From positions 558,001-622,000 of the forward strand of contig CAVWLJ010000010.1 of assembly GCA_963755755.1 (NCBI GenBank): a stretch of 64,000 bases of DNA. The letters are read 5' to 3'. This document shows, piece after piece, positions 1 to 9,170 of this stretch (position 1 is its first letter; each line of letters begins with the position of its first letter). Under the pieces are notes generated by a model. It saw nothing but the letters and a program-made list of their open reading frames with translations, ran no database searches and was not told the DNA's origin. The translations under genes and the position numbers were made by a program. The DNA comes from DATKNA01 sp963755755. GTDB lineage: Bacteria; Actinomycetota; Actinomycetes; Actinomycetales; Kineosporiaceae.

Positions 1-151
1 CGTCGGCGATGGCGGCGATGTCGTCGGCGTCCGGCTCGCAGATGTCGACCCAGATGACCGTCGAGGGGTCCTCGAGGTAGTCCGAGACCTGCTCGACGGG
101 GAAGTCCTCGGCCTCGAGGACCCCGTTGCGGTAGACCCGCGTCCTGGCCAT
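1..151 (-). CDS. CorA-family magnesium/divalent cation transporter, N-terminus only
   Basis: The minus-strand reading frame opens with ATG at 151 and runs off the left edge of the window. The visible 50 residues begin MARTRVYRNGVLEAEDFP and continue through a stretch ending in VIWVDICEPDADDIAAIAD. This opening (a short basic strand, then an acidic segment with the WVD motif) is typical of the cytoplasmic funnel domain of actinobacterial CorA-like transporters. The diagnostic membrane GMN motif would lie outside the window. The gene is divergent from the MerR regulator at 266, so the 115 bp between them hold both promoters. The identification rests on the N-terminal pattern alone. Confidence 0.7.
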   Translation of the reverse strand, partial: MARTRVYRNGVLEAEDFPVEQVSDYLEDPSTVIWVDICEPDADDIAAIAD

Positions 152-177
152 GACGGCATTCGTCGCCGCAATTCGGC

Positions 178-208
178 TGGACCCTCACGCGACGTGAGTG
201 CTTACCGT
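178..208 (+). promoter_or_regulatory. MerR-type promoter with palindromic operator
   Basis: A perfect inverted repeat, CTCACG-CGA-CGTGAG (184-198), sits between a -35-like TGGACC (178-183) and a -10-like TACCGT (203-208) with a 19-bp spacer. A long 19-bp spacer filled by a palindrome is the hallmark of promoters controlled by MerR-family activators, and the gene immediately downstream encodes one, so autoregulation is likely. The hexamers are weak matches; the palindrome is exact. Confidence 0.6.
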
Positions 209-215
209 CGATGAC

Positions 216-265
216 ATGACCGATCAGCGGACCGATCAACGGCCGATCAGCGGGCCGATCAGCGC
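216..265 (+). repeat. Short tandem repeat of CCGATCAGCGG units before the MerR gene
   Basis: Four imperfect 11-12 bp units of the form (A)CCGATCA(G/A)CGG lie head to tail. Read from the ATG at 216 with one base restored they encode a repeated TDQR peptide that runs in frame into the MerR start, so this may be a repetitive N-terminal extension of the regulator broken by one indel, rather than a leader. Confidence 0.5.
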
Positions 266-1025
266 GTGGACGAGCTGTTCACCGTGGGCGAGGTGGCCCG
301 GATCGCCGGCGTGACGGTGCGGACCCTGCACCACTACGACGCGATCGGGCTGCTGAGCCCCGGCGGCCGCTCGGCCGGCGGGCTACCGGCTGTACGACGA
401 GGCGGACCTGGACCGGCTGCACGCCGTGCTCGCCTACCGCGAGCTGGGGTTCGGCCTCGACGAGATCGCGTCCCTGCTGGCCGGGGAGGTCGACCCGGTG
501 GGCCACCTCCGCCGCCAGCACGAACTCGTCCGCACCCGGATCGACCAGCTGACGCGCCTGCTCGGCGCGCTCGAGAGAACGATGGAGGCACAGATGTCAG
601 GCCTGAGACTCACCCCGGAGGAGAGGTTCGAGGTCTTCGGTGACCACGACCCGGAGCAGTACGCCGACGAGGCACGCGACCGCTGGGGCGACACCGACGC
701 CTACCGCCAGTCGGCGCAGCGGACCTCGCGGTACAGCAAGGACGACTGGCTGCGGATCAAGGCGGAGGGGGAGGCCGTGACCCAGCGGTTCCAGGACCTC
801 TTCGCCGCCGGAGCCCCCGCCGACGGGCCCGAGGCGGCGCAGGCCGTCCGCGCGCACCGCGAGCACATCTCGCGCTGGTTCTACGACCTCGGTCCCGCAG
901 ATGCAGCGCGGTCTCGCGGAGATGTACTCGCCGACGACCGGTTCCGCCGCACCTACGACGACCGGGCACCCGGCCTGGCCCAGTGGGTCCACGACGCGAT
1001 CCTCGCCGAGACCGCCGGCGCCTGA
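266..1025 (+). CDS. MerR-family transcriptional activator with TipAS-like domain (frameshifted)
   Basis: Residues about 1-70 form a MerR winged helix (FTVGEVARIAGVTVRTLHHYD, then an interrupted YRLYDEADLDRLH and a YRELGFGLDEIASLL segment). The C-terminal 140 residues resemble the TipAS antibiotic-binding domain (RDRWGDTDAYRQSAQRT, then HISRWFYD and a terminal APGLAQWVHDAILA). Three single-base shifts are visible: near 380 in the winged helix, and a compensating +1/-1 pair near 897 and 925, where the other frame reads MQRGLAEMY as the family expects. The GTG at 266 is the start if the upstream TDQR repeat is not translated; ATG at 216 is the alternative. TipA-type proteins are thiopeptide or other small-molecule sensors that activate their own gene; the ligand here is unknown. 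Confidence 0.8.
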
Positions 1026-1030
1026 CCCCT

Positions 1031-1098
1031 TCGCTGATCATGCACTTCGCGGCGATGCACGTGACGTGCATGATCACCGCGAAGTGCATGATCAGCGA
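1031..1098. repeat. Long palindromic intergenic repeat, copy 1 (likely bidirectional terminator)
   Basis: Arms 1031-1052 and 1077-1098 are perfectly complementary over 22 bp, with a second smaller stem TGCACG-TGA-CGTGCA inside the loop. The core CGCTGATCATGCACTTCGCG recurs at 54538-54615. It lies between the convergent stops of the MerR gene (1023-1025) and the PBP gene (1105-1107), which fits a shared Rho-independent terminator that is also a dispersed repeat. Confidence 0.85.
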
Positions 1099-1104
1099 GG
1101 GAGG

Positions 1105-3016
1105 TCAGGAGTGCAGGCGGGTGAGGAAGTCCGCGGCGAGCGGGGCCGCGACCTGGGCGCCGAACCCGCCGCCCTCGACGATGAACGGCGAAGGCCAGGT
1201 CGCCCTGGTAGCCGGTGAACCACGCGTGCGTGTCCGGCGGGTCCTTCGAGCCGAACTCCGCGGTCCCGGTCTTGCCGTGCACCGCGCCGCCGGGCACGCC
1301 GACCAGCGCCGTGCCGGTGCCCTGGGTGACCACCGCGCGCATGAGGTCCTGCAGGGTCGAGACGTTGCCCTTGTCCAGCGGGCGTGCGCCGCCGGCAGCG
1401 CCGGCGCTCGGTGCGGGGTCCACCACGAGCCGGGGCGCCACCCGGGCCCCCGCGGCCACGGACGCCGACACCGTCGCCACCGTGAGCGGGCTCGCCAGCA
1501 CCTTGCCCTGCCCGATCATGTCGACGCCGTGCTCGACCGCGCTCGGCCGTCGTCGGCACGCTCCCGCCGAAGGCCTGGACGCCGAGGGCGTCGGGCTCCC
1601 CGTAGCCGAGGGCCGCCGCGGCGGAGGCGAGCTGTTGCTGGGAGATCTTCGTCCGGCTGCCGACGAAGGCGCTGTTGCAGGACTGGGCGAAGTCGGTGCG
1701 GAACGGCACCGTGCCGAGCACCTCGTTCTCGGCGTTGCGGATCGTCTGGCCCTCGATCGTCACGCTCGGCGGGCAGGGGACCGGCGTCGTCGCGGTGTAG
1801 CCCTGCTGCAGCAGGGCGTAGCCCGAGACGACCTTGAAGGTCGAGCCCGGCGGGTACTGGCCGAGCAGCGCGCGGTCGTACCCGGCGGCGTTCGGCCCGC
1901 CGTTGGCGACGGCGACGACGTCGCCGGTGCTCGGCCTGATCGCCACCAGCGCGGCGGGCTTGGTCGCCGCGCCGAGCGCGTTCTCGGCGGCGTCCTGCAC
2001 GGAGGGGTCGAGCGTCGTCGTGACGTCCTTGCCGGGCGCGGGCGGCGCGTTCAGCACCACCGTCGTGCCTGCCTTGACGACGAGGCCGGGGGTTCCGGCC
2101 AACCGGGCGTCGTAGGTCCGCTGCAGCCCGCTGAGGCCGGTGACGTCGGTGGCCTGCACGCGCCCGTCCGAGGCGTCGACGATCTCCTTCGTGGCCGGTC
2201 CGACGCTGCCGAGCAGCGCCCGGGCGAACGTCGCGGTCCGTCCGAGCGAGAGCGTGCCGCGACCGGGTCACGACCCCGGGGATCGCCGAGAGCTTGCGCT
2301 CCAGCGGCGCGTAGGCCTCCGTGCGCAGGGTGATGACGTCGACGAACGCGGTCGGCTTCGCGGCCTGTACGGCTCGGGTGAGGGCCCCGGCGTCGACGTC
2401 CACGAGCGGCGGCGACCTGTGCGGCGGCAGCTCGCGCGGTCGCGGGTCGCGCGGGGCTCGATGCCGACGTACACGACGTCCCGCGGGCCGGCGAGCACCT
2501 GACCGCCGGCCCCGAGGATGCGGCCCCGGGCCGCCGTGGTCCGGGTCGTCGTCAGGGTGCCGGAGCCGGTGAGCGCCGGGTGGACCAGCGTCGGTGTCCA
2601 CACGACGGACCAGCCGCCGCCGCTCTCGGCGAGGCCGGCCGTCGTCTCGTAGCTCCAGCGCCGGCCGCCGTCGAGCGTCCACGTGACCCGCAGCCGCGCC
2701 GTCGAGACGCCCTTGGCCGGCTGCGTCACGGAGAGGACGTCGACCGCGGTGGGCCGGTCCTTCGCCGCCGAGGTCAGCCCGGCGGTCGCGGTGGCGACGC
2801 GTTTGGCGGCGTCCGCGACCAGTGGTGCCGTCGAAGCGCACCGAGGCGAGCGAGCCGGTGGTCCAGGCCCGCGCGAAGCCTTCGTGCGGCGCCCCGCGCC
2901 GCCTGCGTTGCGGCGTCCGCCCGGATCTTGAGCCCGATCGGGATCGCGACGGCGGCGACGACGGCGAAGACGAGCAGGACGGCCAGGACCACCCGGCGGG
3001 TTCGGCGCCGCGCCAC
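1105..3016 (-). CDS. Penicillin-binding transpeptidase with MecA_N-like domain (frameshifted)
   Basis: This is a class B peptidoglycan transpeptidase of about 637 residues once shifts are bridged. The GTG at 3016 follows AAGGAGG at 3021-3027 and opens ARRRTRRVVLAVLLVFAVVA, a membrane anchor. An NTF2-like MecA_N domain (VTWTLDGGRRWSYETTAG) follows. Transpeptidase motifs are all present: STFK near residue 390 (PPGSTFKVVSGYALL), SCN near 447 and KTG near 581 (KTGTAEFG). The C-terminus reconstructed from the third frame ends AADFLTRLHS at 1105. Several single-base shifts cut it, near 1225, 1545, 2265, 2430 and 2820. The catalytic domain acts outside the membrane in cell-wall crosslinking. The MecA_N fold is typical of low-affinity PBPs, but beta-lactam resistance cannot be inferred from this. 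Confidence 0.85.
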
Positions 3017-3186
3017 GCGACCTCCTTCACGACTCGACGGACGCAGGGCAGCGGACGGCTCCCCTCCGCCGTCCGACGCTACCGACCGGCGGCGGCCGGA
3101 GGCGAACCGCGGCGTCCGGGGCTCGACGGGCGGACCGGCCCCGGGGCCGTAGGGTGCGGCGAGGAGTCGATCGTCGGGAGGTGGAC

Positions 3187-4195
3187 GTGCGCGTCCTCGT
3201 CGTGGGTGGCACGAGGTTCGTCGGCCGGCACATCGTGCAGGCGCTGCTGGACGCCGATCACGAGGTGACGCTCTTCCACCGCGGGAGCGGCGCGGACGAC
3301 CCGTTCCCGAAGGCCGAGCACCGGCACGGTGAATCGGAACGGCGACCTCGCCGAGCTCGCCGAAGGGAGCTGGGACGCGACGGTCGACGTCAGCGCCTAC
3401 GTCCCGCGGCAGGTGCGCGCGCTGGGGGAGGCGCTCGGCCGCGCCGGCGGACGCGGCGGCCGGTACGTCTACATCTCGTCGATCTCGGCGTACGCCACGC
3501 CCGAGGAGCCGGGGATCACGGAGTCGGCCGCGTTGGAGGTGCTCCTCGACCAGGAGACCGAGACGGTGACGCCGGAGACCTACGGCGGCCTCAAGGCCTC
3601 CAGCGAGTACGCAGCCGTCGAGACCTTCGGCGCGGACACGCTGCTCGTCCGGCCCACGTACGTCGTCGGTCCGTACGACACCACGGGGCGCTTCACCTAC
3701 TGGGCCCGGCGGCTCGCGGAGGGGGGCGAGGTGCTCGCCGCGGGCCCGCAGGACCAGCCCGTGCAGGTGGTCGACGGCCGCGACCTCGGCGCCTTCGTCG
3801 TCCGGCTGCTCGAGACCGGCGCCCGCGGGCCGTTCCACGTGGCCGGCCCGCCGCCGCCCTTCGGCTTCGGCGACCTGCTCGAGCAGATCCGCGCCGCCGT
3901 GGCTCCCGGGGGGACGACGATCACCTGGGTGGACGCGGACTTCGCCCACGAGAACGGGCTCGACGGGCGGCTGCTGCCGCTGTGGCACGAGGGCGAGCGG
4001 AACCTCACGGGCGCTGTGGACCCGAGCGCGGCGCTGCGGCAGGGCCTCGAGCTCCGCCCGGTCGGCGACTCCGCGCGTGACACGGTGTCCGCCGACGACG
4101 TCACGCCGCTCGTCGACGGCGTCGGCCTCGAGCGTCCGCGCGAGGAGGAGCTGCTGCGGGCGTGGCACGCGCGCACGCGGAGGGCCGAGCCCTGA
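3187..4195 (+). CDS. NAD-dependent epimerase/dehydratase (extended SDR family)
   Basis: The protein of about 336 residues begins MRVLVVGGTRFVGRHIVQALL, a Rossmann nucleotide site of the GxxxxxG type, and has the SDR Tyr-x3-Lys pair (TYGGLKAS, near residue 131) after an SSISAY strand. GTG at 3187 is chosen because GGAGG lies at 3177-3181. One single-base shift near 3330 separates the Rossmann strand from the rest. Such proteins oxidise or epimerise nucleotide sugars or related substrates with bound NAD(P); the substrate is not evident. It resembles the isoflavone-reductase-like actinobacterial group that usually stands alone. The 3' end overlaps the next gene. Confidence 0.8.
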
Positions 4196-4902
4196 GCCTG
4201 CCCGAATCCGTCGCGCAGTCCGCGGCCGGCGCGCTGCCGGACCGCCTCGTCGAGCACCTGCGCCTGTGGGTCGGCGCCTGGCCGCCCGAGCACTCCCTCC
4301 AGGTCGTCGCCAACCCGCGCCGCGCCCGGCCAGGCTGGGACGGGCGGGTGTCGCCCGTCGTCGGAGTGGTGACCGCGGACGGCGATGCCGTGGTCGGCGT
4401 CGACGCCCTCGATCGCGGACGCCGCGGCCGACATCGCCGCCGGCGGCGACCTCGACGCCCTGCTCGCGGCCCTGCCCCGGTTGCTCGGACGTCGGGGGAT
4501 CGCCGGGCGCGGGCGTCTTCCGCTGGACGACGACGCCCGCGGACCTGCCGGACGTCGGCGTCTGGATCCCCGCCGAGGATCCGTCGGGTGCCGGAGTGGT
4601 TGCAGCCGTTCGGCGGAGAGGTCCTCGTCGTCCTCGACGGCGACACCTACGTCGCGGGGGTCGGGATCAAGAAGCACGACGCCGCCGGCCACGAGATCGC
4701 CGTGGGCACCGAGAAGGCCGCCCAGGGCCGTGGCCTGGCGCGGCGACTGGTCGCGCAGGCCGCGCGCCGGATCCTCGCCGACGGCGCCGTCCCGACGTAC
4801 CTGCACGCACCGGACAACATCGCCTCGGCCAAGGCGGCCGACGCCGCCGGATTCCCGGACCTGGGCTGGAAGGTCATCGGGTTCTTCCCGACCCGCGGCT
4901 GA
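4162..4902 (+). CDS. GNAT-family N-acetyltransferase (frameshifted)
   Basis: The C-terminal half carries a clear GNAT core: YVAGVGIKKHDAAGHEIAVGTEKAAQGRGLARRLV, where QGRGLA is the acetyl-CoA pyrophosphate loop, followed by a YLHAPDNIASAKAADAAGF helix typical of the family. The N-terminal part (VEHLRLWVGAWPPEHSLQVV) is shared by actinobacterial homologues. Three shifts near 4410, 4500 and 4600 break it. The start is uncertain: GTG at 4162 overlaps the epimerase by 34 bases and has a distant GAGGAG, and a start just after the epimerase stop is possible. The acceptor substrate is unknown. Confidence 0.7.
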   Translation: MARAHAEGRALSLPESVAQSAAGALPDRLVEHLRLWVGAWPPEHSLQVVANPRRARPGWDGRVSPVVGVVTADGDAVVGVDALDRGRRGRHRRRRRPRRPARGPAPVARTSGDRRARASSAGRRRPRTCRTSASGSPPRIRRVPEWLQPFGGEVLVVLDGDTYVAGVGIKKHDAAGHEIAVGTEKAAQGRGLARRLVAQAARRILADGAVPTYLHAPDNIASAKAADAAGFPDLGWKVIGFFPTRG

Positions 4903-4996
4903 GCCCGGTTCCCGGGGCGCCCGCCGAGGCGATCGCCGACGCTGTGTAGTGTCGTGATCAGCCCCAGTCGTCCCGCAGCCGCCAGGAGGTGGCGTC

Positions 4997-5941
4997 GTGC
5001 TCGACCCCGATGCCCTCTACGAGCTCGACGCCGTGCAGCCGCAGCCGGGCGAGCTCGAGCGCCCCGTGCTCGTGCACGCGCTCGGCGGGTTCGTCGACGC
5101 GGGGCAGGCGGGCCGCCTGGCCGCGGACCACCTGCTCGCCACCCTGCCGCACCGTGTCCTCGTCCGGTTCGACGTCGACCAGCTGTACGACTACCGGGCC
5201 CGCCGCCCGATCATGACCTTCACCCGGGACCACTGGGAGTCCTACGACGCGCCGCGGCTCGAGCTCAGCCTGGTCGAGGACGCCGTCGGCACCGGGTTCC
5301 TCATGCTCACCGGACCGGAGCCGGACATCCAGTGGGAGCGGTTCAGCGCCGCGGTGGTCCGGCTGGTGCGGCGCTACGACGTCCGGCTGTCGGTCGGGGT
5401 GCACGCGATCCCGATGGCGGTGCCGCACACGCGGCAGATCGGCGTCACCGCGCACGGTTCGCCGCCCACGCTGGTGGCCGGCCACGAGCCGTGGGTCGCC
5501 CGGGTGCAGGTGCCCGGCCACATGGCGGGGCTGCTGGAGTTCCGGCTCGGCGAGGCCGGGCTGGACGCCGCAGGCTTCGCCGTCCACGTGCCGCACTACC
5601 TCGCGCAGGCCGAGTACCCGGACGCCGCCGCCACGCTCGTCGAGGCCGTCGCCGAGATCGCGGCGCTGCGGCTGCCGTCCGGGGACCTGCGCGCGGCGGG
5701 GGAGCAGGTACGCGCCGCCGTCGACGTCCAGGTCGGGGAGCAGCCCGAGGTGGCGGAGGTGGTCCGCGCGCTGGAGGAGCAGTACGACGCCTTCATCGCC
5801 GCGCGTGGGCGGTCGCTGCTCGCCGAGGACGCCCCGCTGCCGACCGCCGAGGAGCTCGGCGCCGAGCTCGAGCGCTTCCTCGCCCAGGAGAACGACCGCC
5901 GCGGCCGCGGCAACGAACGACATGCAACCCTCGCTTCATGA
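4997..5941 (+). CDS. PAC2-family protein (proteasome assembly chaperone-like)
   Basis: An intact 314-residue reading frame starts at GTG 4997 behind AGGAGGTG. Its PAC2 signatures include the opening ALYELDAVQPQPGELERPVLVHALGGFVDAG, RVLVRFDVDQLYDYRARRP and a central GVHAIPMAVPHTRQIGVTAHG. PAC2 proteins in actinobacteria are widespread, and their eukaryotic relatives chaperone proteasome assembly; a direct role in the bacterial proteasome is inference. The C-terminal 70 residues (EEQYDAFIAARG onward) are a charged helix. Its stop (5939-5941) abuts the stop of the convergent acyl-CoA dehydrogenase. Confidence 0.85.
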   Translation: MLDPDALYELDAVQPQPGELERPVLVHALGGFVDAGQAGRLAADHLLATLPHRVLVRFDVDQLYDYRARRPIMTFTRDHWESYDAPRLELSLVEDAVGTGFLMLTGPEPDIQWERFSAAVVRLVRRYDVRLSVGVHAIPMAVPHTRQIGVTAHGSPPTLVAGHEPWVARVQVPGHMAGLLEFRLGEAGLDAAGFAVHVPHYLAQAEYPDAAATLVEAVAEIAALRLPSGDLRAAGEQVRAAVDVQVGEQPEVAEVVRALEEQYDAFIAARGRSLLAEDAPLPTAEELGAELERFLAQENDRRGRGNERHATLAS

Positions 5942-7170
5942 CGGAGCGGGGGCGGTAGGGCTTCAGTTCGCGCCGGGCGAGGGAGACCTCGTGGACCTCG
6001 TCCGGGCCGTCGGCGATCCGGAGCATCCGGGCCGCCGTCCAGAGCGTCGTCAACGGCGTGTCCTGGCTGACGCCGCCGCCACCGTGGGCCTGGATGGCCT
6101 TGTCGATGAACCCACTCCGCCATCTGCGGCACGGCGATCTTGATGGCCTGGATCTCCGTGTGCGCGCCCTGGTTGCCGACCGTGTCCATCAGCCAGGCGG
6201 TCTTGAGCACGAGCAGCCGCGCCTGCTCGATGCGGACCCGCGACTGCGCGATCCAGTGCTGCACCATGCCGTGGTCGGCGATCGGCCGGCCGAAGGTGAC
6301 GCGCGACACCGTGCGCCGGCACATCAGCTCGAGCGCCCGCTCGGCCATGCCGATGAGCCGCATGCAGTGGTGGATCCGGCCGGGGCCGAGCCGGGCCTGC
6401 GCGATCGCGAAGCCGTCGCCCTCGTCCGCGACGAGGTGCGACGCCGGCACGCGGACGGAGTCGAAGACGATCTCGGCGTGCCCGCCGTGGCTGGCGTCGG
6501 TGAACCCGAAGACGTTCAGGCCCCGGACGACGTTCACGCCGGGCGTGTCCCGCGGCACGAGGATCATCGACTGCTGGCGGTGCCGCGGCGCGGACGGATC
6601 GGTCTTGCCCATCACGATGAAGATCCGGCAGTTCGGGTTCATCGCTCCGGAGGACCACCACTTGCGGCCGTTGACGACGTACTCGTCGCCGTCCCGCTCG
6701 ATCCTGGCCTCGATGTTCGTGGCGTCGGAGCTCGCGACGTCCGGCTCGGTCATGCAGAAGGCCGAGCGGATCTGCCCCTCGAGCAGCGGAGCCAGCCAGC
6801 GCTCCTTCTGCTCCGCGGTGCCGAACATCGCCAGCACCTCCATGTTGCCCGTGTCCGGCGCCGAGCAGTTCAGGGCCTCGGGCGCGAGGATCGGGCTCCG
6901 GCCGCTGATCTCCGCCAGCGGGGCGTACTGGAGGTTGGTGAGGCCGGCGCCGTGCTCGCCGGGGAGGAAGAGGTTCCACAGGCCCCGGCTGCGCGCCTCC
7001 GCCTTGAGCTTCTCCACGACGGGCGGGGTGTCCCAGAAGGTGGCCGGGTCCGCCTCGAGCTCGCGCGACTGCTCGGCCAGGACGGCCTCGGCGGGGTAGA
7101 CGTGCTCCTCCAGGAACCGGGTGAGCGTCGCCTGGAGCTCCGTCGTGCGGGCGTCGAACGTGAAGTCCAC
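5936..7170 (-). CDS. Acyl-CoA dehydrogenase
   Basis: The 411-residue flavoenzyme starts at ATG 7170 (MDFTFDARTTELQATLTRFLEEHVYPAE). Family features in order: GLWNLFLPGEHGAGLTNLQYAPLAEISGRS, the FAD-contacting FCMTEPDVASSDATNIE segment, VNGRKWWSSGAMNP, and the C-terminal helical domain RVTFGRPIADHGMVQHWIAQSR. The C-terminus continues in another frame as TTLWTAARMLRIADGPDEVHEVSLARRELKPYR, as usual for the long-chain/ACAD10-11-like subgroup. Shifts lie near 5950 and 6110. It catalyses alpha,beta-desaturation of an acyl-CoA with electron transfer to ETF; chain-length preference cannot be read here. Confidence 0.85.
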
Positions 7171-7219
7171 TCCGGCCTCCCCGGGCGTCGGCCACCGACG
7201 GCGGCGTCGAGACCGCAGG

Positions 7220-7651
7220 TTACCGAACAGTAGGCTCCGCGAGGGATCCGGTGACCTCGCGGAGCACTGCCAGCAGCGCCTGCCCGTAGGCGTCCTCCGC
7301 CGTGGACGCGCGGTACTGCGAGCGGCCGGAGGGCAGGTCGAGCGTCACCTCGAACCCTGCCGGCCCGGTCTCCAGGCTCACGAAGAGGCCGCCGAGGAGC
7401 TCGCGGAGCTGGTGCTCCGCCGGCATCCACAGCGCCTCCCGCTGGTCCACGGAGTCCAGCGCCCACTCCGTGACGCCGTTGAAGCCGATGACCTTGCCGT
7501 TCGGGAACTCGTGCACCTCGACGGTCATGTTCGAGAGGACGAAGACGTCCTCGTCCATGCCCCGGTTCGGCAGCACGAAGCGGTCGCCGGGTGCCGGGGT
7601 CCAGCGCAGGCCCGCGGCGCGCAGGGCGAGCGCGAGGTCGAGACCGATCAC
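7220..7651 (-). CDS. Conserved actinobacterial protein of unknown function (143 aa)
   Basis: An intact frame from ATG 7651 encodes a small acidic cytosolic protein with no signal peptide or membrane segment. It contains WTPAPGDRFVLPNRGMDEDVFVLSNMTVEV and FNGVTEWALDSVDQREALWMPAEHQLRELLGG. Homologues of this pattern are sometimes labelled pilus assembly protein CpaE in databases, but there is no ATPase motif here, so I regard that label as spurious. The gene is 50 bp downstream of, and oriented against, the acyl-CoA dehydrogenase start and is divergent from the lipoprotein at 7747. Function unknown. Confidence 0.65.
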   Translation of the reverse strand: MIGLDLALALRAAGLRWTPAPGDRFVLPNRGMDEDVFVLSNMTVEVHEFPNGKVIGFNGVTEWALDSVDQREALWMPAEHQLRELLGGLFVSLETGPAGFEVTLDLPSGRSQYRASTAEDAYGQALLAVLREVTGSLAEPTVR

Positions 7652-7746
7652 CTGTTCAGTATCGCCCGGTGCCCCAGAGGATGCGCGGTGCGCCCCAGCC
7701 GCCGGCCCGCGGCGACAGCGGCCTGCCCGGGCCGGAGACTGGCCCG

Positions 7747-9170
7747 GTGAGAGCTCTGGCCGGCGTGCTGGCGGCGGCGGCGATCGCGCTCGCCGCGTGC
7801 ACCAGCGGCGGCTCGGCGCGGCCCCTCGGCGTCCCCCTCGGCGTCACCCTCGGCGTCCTGCCGTCGCCGCTCGGCCGTCGCCCTCGGCCTCGCCGGGGTC
7901 GGGCTGGACCACGTACCACGGCGACGGGGCCCGCACCGGCTTCACGGCGAGCCCCGCCCACGTGGCCGGCCTGACCGTGCTGCGCGCGATCCGGCTGGAC
8001 GGCGCCGTCTACGCGCAGCCCGTGGTCGCCCCCGGTCCGGGCGGCCCCGCCGTCATCGCCGTCACCGAGAACGACACGGTCTACGCCCTGCGCGGGGGGC
8101 GGACGCTGTGGACCCGTTCCCTCGGCTCCCCCGTCCCGCGCTCGGCGCTGCCGTGCGGCAACATCGATCCGCTCGGCATCACGGGGACGCCGGTGGTCGA
8201 CGGCGCCGCCGGCCTCGTCTACGTCGCCGCGGAGCTGGACGATCCGATCCGGCACGAGCTCGTCGCCCTCGACACCCGGTCCGGCGCCGTCCGCTGGCGC
8301 CGCGGGATCGACCCGCCGGGTTCGCAGCCGCGGTTCGAGCAGCAGCGGGCCGCGCTCGCGCTCGACGGGAGGCCGGGTGTGGGTGGCGCTCGGCGGGCTC
8401 GCCGGCGACTGCGGGCCGTACCACGGCAAGGTCGTCGGCGTCCGGGTCGACGGCGTCCACGACCTCGTCGTCCACCAGGTGCCGAGCACCCGCGAGGCCG
8501 GCATCTGGGCGCCGAGCGGGCCGGCCGTCGGCCCGCAGGGCCACCTGTTCGTCGCGGTCGGCAACGGGGAGGCGACGTCCGGGTCGTGGGACGGGAGCGA
8601 CTCGATCCTGGAGCTCGACCGCTCCGCGCGCGTCGTCTCGTCGTTCGCGCCCGCGGCACTGGGCGGCCGAGAACGCGCAGGACCTCGACCTCGGCTCGAT
8701 GGGTCCGCTGCTCCTGCCGGGCGGCCTGGTCGTCGCCTCCGGCAAGGGCGGCGACGTCTACGTGCTCCGCGCAGGGCGACCTCGGCGGCATCGGCCACCC
8801 GCTCGCCCACTGGCACGGCTGCGCCGCGTTCGGCGGGGCGGCCGCCGACGTCCGCGACCCGCGGGGCGACGTCGCCTACCTGCCCTGCACCGACGGCGTC
8901 GCGGCCCTGCGGGTGCGGCCGGGGACCGGGACCGTCAGCCGGCTCTGGCAGGCGGACGGCGCCGTCGCGGGCTCGCCGGTCGTGGTCGGGGACGCCGTGC
9001 TCGCCGTCGACCGGTCCGGAGGCCGGCTGGTCGCGCTCGACGCCGCGACGGGGCGGCAGCGCGCCGCGGTCGAGGTCGGGGAGGTCAGCCGGTTCGCCAC
9101 CCCGCTGGTCGACCGCGGCGTCGCCGTGCTCGGCACGATGGCCGGCATCGCCGAGGTGAGGTTGCGGTAG
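7747..9170 (+). CDS. PQQ-like beta-propeller lipoprotein (frameshifted)
   Basis: The GTG at 7747 opens a lipoprotein signal (RALAGVLAAAAIALAAC) with lipobox LAAC and the lipidated Cys at residue 18. After a low-complexity linker the mature part (SGWTTYHGDGARTGFTASPAHV) has repeated blades of the quinoprotein/outer-membrane BamB type: VYALRGGRTLWTRSLGSPV, GLVYVAAELDDPIRHELVALDTRSGAVRW, DGVAALRVRPGTGTVSRLWQADGAVAGSPVV and RLVALDAATGRQRAAVEV. Four shifts (near 7885, 8372, 8665, 8772) cut it. It is probably an extracytoplasmic, membrane-tethered beta-propeller; whether it binds PQQ or a protein partner is unknown. The start lies 96 bp from the divergent gene at 7651. Confidence 0.75.

Noticed and set aside
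7790..7900. Tandem CTCGGCGTC units as a functional repeat
   Set aside because: They lie in the low-complexity linker just after a lipobox and are interrupted by a frame change. No pattern beyond a Gly/Pro/Val-rich linker is visible.
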